Assembly: GCA_023145555.1 (NCBI GenBank)
Contig: JAGLDO010000114.1
Span: forward strand, 1 to 11,483
Source of the DNA: Bacteroidales bacterium
Lineage (GTDB): Bacteria > Bacteroidota > Bacteroidia > Bacteroidales > B39-G9
DNA: 11,483 bases
Direction: 5' to 3'
The stretch's first letter is position 1. Each line of letters opens with the position of its first letter. Positions 5,655 to 11,483 of the stretch are shown here, in pieces. A program made the translations under genes and the position numbers. The notes beneath the pieces were generated by a model. The model was not told the origin of the DNA and did not search any database. It was given only the letters and a program-made list of their open reading frames with translations.

Positions 5655-8075
5655 CTACTTGTTTTTCAACACACATTCTTTGCAGTAATCTTGCTTAATT
5701 TTGATGTTTTCAAATATTTGAAATGATAATTTTGAACCGTCAAACAGTTTGCAATATCTTTGTTTATCCATTTTACTTGCTTTGCGTAATGCAACTTCAA
5801 ATCTTTGAGTGCTGTTAATATCTTCAAAATGACTGCAAAGAGAAATATATGTAAACAAAACCTCTTCACTTACATCTTTTTTATAAATAAAATGTTCTAA
5901 AAGTTTAATTGCAAAATTATAATCTTTATTATTGATAAAAATATATGATAGATTTAAAGAGTTCTTCATATCAATATTTTTAATATCAATAATATTTTTA
6001 ATGCTGTTTAAACTTTCATTAACAAGTGATTTGTTAGAATTATCATTAATAATTTTGAATTGAAATTTTAAATTTAATGCATCAATCGTTTCTTTAGGAA
6101 AATTTGAGAGATACAAATTCTGTATACTATTTTGTATTTGTGCAACATTATTTTTGTCATTTAAATTTTCAAACATTATATCGCAAAACGTCTTGTTAAA
6201 AAAAATATAATTATTTGAAGGTCTTAGTTCAAATAATTTATATACATCTGATTTAGAGTCTGCTAATTTTCTCTTGTTTTTATAAATCTCAAGCCATAAC
6301 TTATTCATTAACAAGCCGGCAGTTTTTGTTGTGTAAGGAATTGCTTGTTTCTCTATTGCATCAGATGTGTACTTGTTTTTTAAAATCTTCTTAAAAATAT
6401 ATTTCTGTATCGATAATGCTTCAGCCAAACTGTCTTTTTTAACAGCCTGATTAAACTTATATAAAACAAACTGTTGTTCGTCTTTACCGGCAATTTTGTA
6501 TGTTACTTTCATCTCAATATTTGCATAACGATGATTTAAAAAAACACTTTCAAGAGTGTCTTCCAGATTATTGCGCCTAATATACTCTCTGGCTTTTTGT
6601 AGTGTTTTTGTTGCAAGAAAATTATATTTTGTTTCTGCAATATCTTCTTTAAATTTATTCCAGTTATAGCCTGTTTTAATATTTATTTTAATATTATTTC
6701 TTCCTTCCTTATTTAATGCATCTACTATGCTTTTAGCTCGTTTTTGTTGAAGCGTTATATTTCCTTTATCTGAACCTTCAATTGAAGAATATGCATATAA
6801 ATTAATTTCATCAATATTAAAATCAGGTATATTTAATGATTTTATAAATGGCTCAATATCACGATTTTTGTATATATATTTATTCTTTTTAAAAGGGATT
6901 TTGAAGTGTAATATTTCTGTGCTTGCTTTTGGAAAATAATTCGAAATATTTTCTGTTGTTATGGTATCTGCTAAAAGCTCTACATTATCTTTATATTCGA
7001 CACTATCTGAAAAAATAACATAAGATGGCTTAATATTTTTACATACATGATTATCTTTAATAAGTAATAAATTTAATTCATAATCGCCTTTTATGTAAGG
7101 TATTTCTCCCAATTCAACATCTTTATTTTTGCTGAGGGTTTCATCTTTTTTAAGTTGAAAATTTTTATATAATTTTTTGCTGTAAACTTTTTTCAATAAT
7201 ATCCCTCTATTAAATAAATTATTATCAACAATATTATCTCCATTACATAAATACTGTGCTTCTTGAACAACATCAACAGCAATAGCATCTTGTGCTTGGT
7301 TAATTATTTTTTTGAGCTCTTTTAACTTATCATAACTGAAAAATATTTTATTTTCTTTTACGTACAAAGCTTTTTGTAAATCTTCAATGTTTTTATAATT
7401 ATCACATTTTTTACACAGCTTTTTATCATAAGATTTTAAGCCATATTGTTTTATTGTGAATAGAATTTTCAGTTCATTTCTTTTGACTGCTCCGGCATTC
7501 AGCGAATTATAGTTTCCTAAAATTATAGAAGTATAAAGTTGATTCCCTTTTTTATCAACTTCAGATCCAATTCCAATAAAATTATATTTAATATTAATTA
7601 ATTGATTAAAATTCTTCTTGTTTGAATATATTTTAAATACAAGGTCATCGGCTACACGGTTATAAGTATAAATGTCTTTTCCTTTTTTTATAGGAATTTT
7701 AACAACAATTTCTTCAATATTTATGGAGCCACCATAATATTTTGACCTAAGCTGATATGTCTTTTTATCTTTACCGATTTGTTCATGCGAAACCTGCTCA
7801 ATATCTGACATATAAGAAGCCTGATCTTGTGCAATTTTTATCAAAATATCATTAACATACAAAATCTCACTACTTTTTCGTTCTCTCAAACTATTTACTT
7901 TTTCTAAAAAAACATCTGCGAATAATTTATTATTATAATTTTTAAAATCAATAGTATAGTGAGAAACGGATAACTGTTTGTCAACAATATGAGTATTATT
8001 TTGTGAATATATCTCTTTAGAAATAAGAAATAAAATAATTAATAAAACAGCATTTCTTAAATATTTAAAAACCAT
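5655..8075 (-). CDS. Large exported protein with CAP (SCP-like) domain and OmpA-like segment (806 aa)
   Basis: A signal peptide is visible (hydrophobic 8-19, EIYSQ ending at 25). Residues about 50-190 match a CAP/SCP domain: FLEKVNSLRERK (56-67), IAQDQASYMSDIEQVSHEQI (81-100) with the typical Ser96-His97, KYYGGSINIEEIV (112-124) in place of the usual ENI, and NFIGIGSEV...GNQLYTSIILG (165-187). Residues about 385-455 hold an OmpA-C-like segment: AYSSIEGS (428-435) and NITLQQKRAKSIVDAL (439-454), which fits the peptidoglycan-contact pattern NxxLxxxRAxxVxxxL. However, the family's HTD aspartate is replaced by Ser431. The remaining about 350 residues look helical, possibly TPR-like. Two CxxC pairs occur (CKKC at 221-224; CKEC at 798-801). 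The protein is probably periplasmic or cell-wall associated; what it binds or cuts is unknown. It appears to be transcribed alone from the promoter at 8106-8138. Confidence 0.82.
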   Translation of the reverse strand: MVFKYLRNAVLLIILFLISKEIYSQNNTHIVDKQLSVSHYTIDFKNYNNKLFADVFLEKVNSLRERKSSEILYVNDILIKIAQDQASYMSDIEQVSHEQIGKDKKTYQLRSKYYGGSINIEEIVVKIPIKKGKDIYTYNRVADDLVFKIYSNKKNFNQLINIKYNFIGIGSEVDKKGNQLYTSIILGNYNSLNAGAVKRNELKILFTIKQYGLKSYDKKLCKKCDNYKNIEDLQKALYVKENKIFFSYDKLKELKKIINQAQDAIAVDVVQEAQYLCNGDNIVDNNLFNRGILLKKVYSKKLYKNFQLKKDETLSKNKDVELGEIPYIKGDYELNLLLIKDNHVCKNIKPSYVIFSDSVEYKDNVELLADTITTENISNYFPKASTEILHFKIPFKKNKYIYKNRDIEPFIKSLNIPDFNIDEINLYAYSSIEGSDKGNITLQQKRAKSIVDALNKEGRNNIKINIKTGYNWNKFKEDIAETKYNFLATKTLQKAREYIRRNNLEDTLESVFLNHRYANIEMKVTYKIAGKDEQQFVLYKFNQAVKKDSLAEALSIQKYIFKKILKNKYTSDAIEKQAIPYTTKTAGLLMNKLWLEIYKNKRKLADSKSDVYKLFELRPSNNYIFFNKTFCDIMFENLNDKNNVAQIQNSIQNLYLSNFPKETIDALNLKFQFKIINDNSNKSLVNESLNSIKNIIDIKNIDMKNSLNLSYIFINNKDYNFAIKLLEHFIYKKDVSEEVLFTYISLCSHFEDINSTQRFEVALRKASKMDKQRYCKLFDGSKLSFQIFENIKIKQDYCKECVLKNK

Positions 8076-8105
8076 ATTTTTTGTAAATTTTCTGTAAAAT
8101 TAATA

Positions 8106-8138
8106 CAAAACTATTATAAATTTTATCAATTTTGCAAA
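8106..8138 (-). promoter_or_regulatory. Bacteroidota-type sigma-A promoter of the CAP-OmpA gene
   Basis: Read on the minus strand, TTTG (8138-8135) is followed after 21 bp by TAGTTTTG (8113-8106). This fits the Bacteroidota consensus of a -33 TTTG and a -7 TAnnTTTG. The predicted transcription start, near 8099, would leave a leader of roughly 25 nt before the ATG at 8075. This is the best promoter match in the window. Confidence 0.6.
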
Positions 8139-8149
8139 CTCATTCTTTC

Positions 8150-8227
8150 GCTCTTTCGGATTTGCAATCAGAAAGTTCTTTGTTACTTTCGTTTATCTAT
8201 ACTTTCGGATTACAAATCCGAAAGAGC
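8150..8227. repeat. Pair of inverted 23-bp palindromes (REP/BIME-like)
   Basis: CTTTCGGATT-ACA-AATCCGAAAG (8202-8224) is a perfect 10-bp stem with a 3-nt loop. A second copy at 8153-8175 has the same form with one mismatch in the stem. The two copies also pair with each other as one large inverted repeat: 8150-8176 against 8201-8227, 27 positions with two mismatches, 24-nt loop. Palindromes in pairs are characteristic of REP/BIME elements. They lie in the divergent region between the CAP-OmpA gene and the S4-domain gene, just upstream of the predicted promoter of the former. Confidence 0.8.
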
Positions 8228-8450
8228 AACGGCAGTATAAAATTTAACAATTTAACAATATATATTATTAAACATATTATTTTAATTAATATTTTAAATA
8301 ATTATTACAACTTTTATAAAAAATTTGTGAAGAAATAAATTATTTTCATAAAATATTAATTTGTAGATATTTAAAAACAATTAAAGCTTTGTTTTTTTGC
8401 AAAGAAACATTATTTTTAGTTCATAAATAATACTTTTGTTAACTCTTAAT
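8228..8450. other. AT-rich leader region upstream of the S4-domain gene
   Basis: This is the remainder of the 375-bp divergent intergenic region. It is nearly pure A/T with no ORF or hairpin that stands out. TACTTTTG at 8431-8438 matches the -7 box TAnnTTTG exactly and would place the transcript start only about 5-10 nt before the ATG at 8451. No TTG lies at the proper upstream distance (the nearest is 31 bp away), so the promoter is only tentative. Confidence 0.35.
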
Positions 8451-8834
8451 ATGCAAGATTTAGATAAAACAAGAATTGATAAATGGTTATGGGCTGTTCG
8501 CATTTTTAAAACCCGTAGCATTGCTTCAGAGGCATGTAAAAAGGGACATGTTTTAATAGATGGAATAGCTGTTAAATCGTCCCGTTTAATAAAAATTGAT
8601 GAGATTGTAAATGTAAAATTCAATCCAATTGTAAAAACGTATAAAGTAAAACAGTTGTTAAGCAAAAGGCTGTCGGCTAAACTCGTGGTTGATTATGTTG
8701 AAGATGTTACTCCCGAAGCAGAAATTAACAAACTTAAAATTATGAGCTATTCAAGTTTAGGAAATAGAGATAAAGGTTTAGGCAGACCAACAAAAAAAGA
8801 CAGACGAACAATTGAAAAATATCGAAAAATATAA
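8451..8834 (+). CDS. hslR: S4-domain RNA-binding protein, Hsp15-like (127 aa)
   Basis: A small cytoplasmic RNA-binding protein of the Hsp15/HslR family; E. coli Hsp15 binds 50S subunits carrying stalled nascent chains and helps recycle them. The S4 domain occupies about residues 7-65: TRIDKWLWAVRIFKTRSIAS (7-26) is the characteristic family opening, followed by CKKGHVLIDGIAVKSS. The tail is basic and ends GRPTKKDRRTIEKY (about 112-125), as in HslR proteins. The start is taken as ATG at 8451. A TTG 15 bp upstream is in frame, but it overlaps a -7-like box, and the extra residues MLTLN add nothing conserved. The gene is monocistronic as far as can be seen, with 245 bp before the ammonia-lyase gene. 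The specific ribosome-recycling role is transferred from E. coli. Confidence 0.9.
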   Translation: MQDLDKTRIDKWLWAVRIFKTRSIASEACKKGHVLIDGIAVKSSRLIKIDEIVNVKFNPIVKTYKVKQLLSKRLSAKLVVDYVEDVTPEAEINKLKIMSYSSLGNRDKGLGRPTKKDRRTIEKYRKI

Positions 8835-9079
8835 TAATCTACAAATTACCATTTTGTTAGTCACTAATCATTTTTTACAATGAAAATTATTCTTATCATT
8901 GCAAAAACAAAAAACATATAATTTAAATGCTACATTTACTAAAATCAAAAAAACATAAATTGTGTGCATATGTGCCTTCCGCTTATGAACCCTAATGATT
9001 CAAACCAACAAATCAAAATTAAACAAAGCTTAAATTTCAAATACTAAATATTTCTAAACAAAAAAATAAACATAAAATA
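8835..9079. other. Intergenic region before the ammonia-lyase gene
   Basis: These 245 bp separate two plus-strand genes. A weak hairpin, CAATGA...TCATTG (8879-8902, 12-nt loop), is not a convincing terminator. A near match to the -7 box (TACATTTA, 8931-8938) lacks a properly spaced TTG. No ORF, operator-like repeat or riboswitch is recognised. Confidence 0.35.
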
Positions 9080-10690
9080 ATGAACGATCATAAAATAATT
9101 TATCTAAATGGTAAAAATTTAACCATTGAAGACGTTATAAATATATCAGAAAACGGTTACAAAGTTGATTTCCCACAAGAAATAAAAGGAGACATAGTAA
9201 AAACACGAAAAGGTCTTGAGAAACAACTTATTGAACATCCTGAAATTCAGATTTACGGTACTAACGTAGGTTGTGGTGATTTAAAAGACACAGTAATAAC
9301 ACCGGAAGCCTTTGAAACTTACCAAACAAAATATATAAAAGCACACAATTGTGGAACAGGAGAGCCTTTACCTGTTGAAGTTTCAAGAGCAATAGTCGTA
9401 ATTAGATTAAATTCTTTTGCAAAAGGTTTATCTGCGGTAAGAATGGAAACTTGCCAACTTATGATTGATATGCTTAATGCAGGATTAAGCCCTTGGGTTT
9501 TAGAAGAAGGTTCTGTTGGCGCAAGTGGTGATTTAATTCCTCTTGCAATGATTGGTGCTGTGCTTATTGGTTTACCCGAAGCAAAAGCATATTACAAAGG
9601 CGAGTTATTAAATGCTCCTGAAGCTTTTAAAAGAGCAGGATTAAAACCTACAAAATTAGGTGCTAAAGAAGCAATGGGACTTACAAATGGTTCTAACTTT
9701 ATTTCTGCTTTAGCTGTTTATGCTATTCGTGATGCTGAAAATTTATTAAAAAATGCTTCTATTTCTTCTTCTCTATCATTAGAAGCTATTCGTGGTGAGA
9801 AAAATGCTTTTTCTGAACTTATTAATAATAACAGACCTCATAAAGGTCAAATGCTTATTGCCGGACATATCAGAAATTTAATAAACAATTCTAAAAGAAC
9901 AACTGAAGAAGCTCAAAAAATTGCTTATCCAAATCAAATTCCTGAGACAATTAAAGAAAGAGTTCAAGACAGATACAGTTTTAGAGCTGTTCCTCAAGTT
10001 CATGGTCCTGTTTTTGAAGCTTTAGAAAAATTAAGAGACGTTGTAACAATTGAAATTAATTCAGCAACAGATAATCCTTTATTTTTTGTTGATGAGAATG
10101 GTTATTTTCAGGCAAAAAGCGGTGCAAACTTCCATGGTCAACCTTTAGCAACAGTTATTGATTATGCAAAATTAAGTTTAACAAGTCTTGGATTAATTAC
10201 AGATAAACGAACATTCTCATTATTAGACAAATACCTGAATTATGGTTTACCTGCCGATTTAGCTGTTGACCATAATAGCGGCGATACAGGTTTAATGCTT
10301 ACTCAATATGCAGGCGCTGCTCGTGCCGCCGAATCTCGCGTTCTTTCTACTCCTGCTTCAGTAATGTCTGTTTCTACATCTGCTAATCAAGAAGACTTTG
10401 TGTCGATGGGAAGTATTGGTGTTGTGCATCTTAAAAAAGTTATTTACAACACTCAAATCATTGTTGGGATTGAATTTTTATGTGCTTTACGTGCTCTTCA
10501 AATGACTTATGATAATTTACCTGAAAATTTAAGAAGTCTTGGTGACGGAACTGATAAAGTATACAAATTTTTATGCGAAAAATTCCCTGCTGTTACCGAA
10601 GACCAATACTTAAGATTAGATATTGAAAAAGCTGTTGATTTTGTTAAATCAGGCGAGTTGGTTGACTTAGTTGGAGACTTGCTTAAGTAA
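9080..10690 (+). CDS. hutH: Histidine/aromatic amino acid ammonia-lyase with MIO cofactor (536 aa)
   Basis: Belongs to the MIO-dependent lyases; the best guess is histidine ammonia-lyase (L-histidine to urocanate and ammonia, cytoplasmic). The cofactor-forming Ala-Ser-Gly is at 148-150 in GSVGASGDLIPLA. Other active-site landmarks are Tyr59 in YGTNVGCGD (catalytic Tyr), His89 in YIKAHNCGTGEP (the HAL histidine position), TNGS (202-205), QDRYSFR (296-302), NSATDNPL (327-334), FHGQP (351-355) and SANQEDFVSMG (434-444, Glu438). Length is slightly above the usual 500-510. Departures from classical HutH are YGTNVGCG instead of YGVNTGFG, and QEDF rather than QEDH. Substrate specificity is therefore uncertain: histidine, tyrosine/phenylalanine or an aminomutase remain possible. 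No hutU, hutI or other hut gene is in the window. It converges on hisS across a palindromic repeat. Confidence 0.88.
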   Translation: MNDHKIIYLNGKNLTIEDVINISENGYKVDFPQEIKGDIVKTRKGLEKQLIEHPEIQIYGTNVGCGDLKDTVITPEAFETYQTKYIKAHNCGTGEPLPVEVSRAIVVIRLNSFAKGLSAVRMETCQLMIDMLNAGLSPWVLEEGSVGASGDLIPLAMIGAVLIGLPEAKAYYKGELLNAPEAFKRAGLKPTKLGAKEAMGLTNGSNFISALAVYAIRDAENLLKNASISSSLSLEAIRGEKNAFSELINNNRPHKGQMLIAGHIRNLINNSKRTTEEAQKIAYPNQIPETIKERVQDRYSFRAVPQVHGPVFEALEKLRDVVTIEINSATDNPLFFVDENGYFQAKSGANFHGQPLATVIDYAKLSLTSLGLITDKRTFSLLDKYLNYGLPADLAVDHNSGDTGLMLTQYAGAARAAESRVLSTPASVMSVSTSANQEDFVSMGSIGVVHLKKVIYNTQIIVGIEFLCALRALQMTYDNLPENLRSLGDGTDKVYKFLCEKFPAVTEDQYLRLDIEKAVDFVKSGELVDLVGDLLK

Positions 10691-10699
10691 TAATAGATA

Positions 10700-10785
10700 A
10701 TAGAACACAGATAACGCAGATTTGACTGATTTACAACGATTTTCATCTGCGATTATCTGTTTAATCTGTGTTATCTGCGTTCTAT
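10700..10785. repeat. Palindromic intergenic repeat between convergent genes
   Basis: A 23-bp inverted repeat, 10700-10722 against 10763-10785, has only two mismatches (core CAGATAAC...GTTATCTG). A competing inner pair, CGCAGAT (10715-10721) with ATCTGCG (10745-10751), is also present. The 'acacagataacgcagat' vocabulary is a dispersed repeat that I recall from other Bacteroidota genomes. It fills nearly all of the 102-bp gap between the ammonia-lyase (plus) and hisS (minus), so a role as a two-way transcription barrier is plausible. It lacks the long T-tract of a classical terminator. Confidence 0.75.
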
Positions 10786-10792
10786 ATAAAAT

Positions 10793-11483
10793 TCAACCTA
10801 ATTCCTTTATTAATTCATTAACGGTAACATTCTTTTGTTCACCGGTTTGCATATTTTTCAAATTAATAACACCTTTCTCAATCTCATTCTGACCTATTAA
10901 AGCAACAAAAGCAACACCTTTTTTATTAGCATAAGTCATTTGCTTTTTCATTTTTGCTGATTCGGGATATATCTCAGCATTAATTCCTGCATTTCTTACT
11001 TTTGCAAGTAATGGCAAGCAATGTTTTTCCTCATCTTTACCAAAATTAACAAACATTAACTTTGTGGTTGATTCAGCACTTTCGGGAAAGTTGTCTAACT
11101 GATTTAACACATCGTAAATTCTGTCGGCACCAAACGAAATACCAACACCGGAAACATCTTTTAATCCAAAAATACCTGTTAAATCATCGTAACGTCCACC
11201 GCCACAAACACTTCCTATTTTTATATCTTTTGAAACAACTTCAAAAATGGCACCGGTATAATAATTCAAACCTCTTGCCAGAGTAATATCAAAATCAATA
11301 TCTGCCTTAAGTTCAAAACTGTCAATATAACTAAAAACAGTATCTAACTCCTCAACGCCTTTCATTCCTGTTTCTGAATTCTGCAACAAATCACGCATAA
11401 TATTAAGCTTCTCGGAATTTGTGCCTTTAATTGTGAAAAAAGGTTGCAACTTATTAATTGCTTCATCGGTTAAGCCTTTGCTC
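10793..11483 (-). CDS. hisS: Histidyl-tRNA synthetase (partial, N-terminus outside window)
   Basis: A class II aminoacyl-tRNA synthetase that charges tRNA-His. The reading frame stays open to the right edge (SKGLTDEAINKLQPFF...), so the TTG at 11449 is an internal Leu codon and not the start. About 229 C-terminal residues are visible, roughly half of the usual 420-460. Diagnostic motifs are LARGLNYYTGAIFEVV (the histidine-binding 'RGLxYYTG' motif), GSVCGGGRYDDL, and GVGISFGADRIYD (class II motif 3, with Asp where Glu is common). An anticodon-binding domain follows, beginning KLMFVNFGKDEE and containing ESAKMKKQMTYANKKG. The protein ends ELIKELG with a TGA at 10795-10793. It is convergent with the ammonia-lyase gene. 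Confidence 0.96.
   Translation of the reverse strand, partial: SKGLTDEAINKLQPFFTIKGTNSEKLNIMRDLLQNSETGMKGVEELDTVFSYIDSFELKADIDFDITLARGLNYYTGAIFEVVSKDIKIGSVCGGGRYDDLTGIFGLKDVSGVGISFGADRIYDVLNQLDNFPESAESTTKLMFVNFGKDEEKHCLPLLAKVRNAGINAEIYPESAKMKKQMTYANKKGVAFVALIGQNEIEKGVINLKNMQTGEQKNVTVNELIKELG

Noticed and set aside
5666..5869. 67-aa minus-strand ORF
   Set aside because: Alternative frame within the C-terminal part of the 806-aa gene.
8132..8338. 68-aa plus-strand ORF
   Set aside because: It is built from the palindromic repeats and AT-rich spacer; no conserved protein character.
8436..8450. Upstream TTG start for the S4-domain protein
   Set aside because: It overlaps a -7-like box and adds no conserved residues; the ATG at 8451 begins just before the family's conserved opening.
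8381..8665. 94-aa minus-strand ORF
   Set aside because: Antisense shadow of the S4-domain gene and its leader.
10507..10746. 79-aa minus-strand ORF
   Set aside because: Antisense to the end of the ammonia-lyase gene, extended by the palindromic repeat.
11062..11286. 74-aa plus-strand ORF
   Set aside because: Antisense shadow of hisS.
11447..11449. TTG at 11449 as a start codon of hisS
   Set aside because: The frame remains open upstream to the window edge and reads as typical HisRS sequence, so this is an internal leucine.

Overview
The window is very AT-rich and looks like chromosomal DNA of a member of the Bacteroidota, probably an environmental Bacteroidales/Marinilabiliales-type bacterium. 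The evidence is the gene families present (GIN-domain lipoprotein, SiaB-family kinase, PagL-like outer-membrane protein, CAP-OmpA fusion), secretion signals ending in AQ/SQ, starts without Shine-Dalgarno sequences, and one good Bacteroidota-type promoter (TTTG, 21 bp, TAnnTTTG). Species-level placement is not possible from this stretch. No tRNA, rRNA, CRISPR array, phage gene or intact transposase was found.

Layout, left to right. 1-836 (minus): first 278 residues of a YbdG-like MscS mechanosensitive channel, cut by the window edge. 937-2542 (plus): two exported proteins of unknown function, 22 bp apart. 2549-2814: a 266-bp MITE-like element with near-perfect terminal inverted repeats, followed by a bidirectional hairpin terminator at 2818-2848. 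2847-5343 (minus): a SiaB-like GHKL kinase gene, preceded on the same strand by a tight pair encoding a PagL/acyloxyacyl-hydrolase-like outer-membrane protein and a GIN-domain lipoprotein. 5655-8075 (minus): a large exported protein with an N-terminal CAP domain, a central OmpA-like segment and a helical C-terminal part. 8076-8450: a divergent intergenic region with the promoter of that gene and two copies of a 23-bp palindrome. 8451-8834 (plus): an Hsp15-like S4 RNA-binding protein. 9080-10690 (plus): a histidine/aromatic ammonia-lyase with the MIO Ala-Ser-Gly. 10700-10785: a palindromic repeat between convergent genes. 10793-11483 (minus): the C-terminal half of histidyl-tRNA synthetase, cut by the window edge.

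How the genes relate. Most of the middle of the window (937-8075) encodes envelope or secreted proteins: two unknown exported proteins, an outer-membrane barrel, a lipoprotein and a cell-wall-associated fusion. The right end is housekeeping (hslR-like, hutH-like, hisS). I do not see a clear new defence or metabolic system. The most unusual items are the CAP-OmpA fusion, the lipoprotein/PagL-like pair, the SiaB kinase without its usual partners, and three different families of intergenic inverted repeats.
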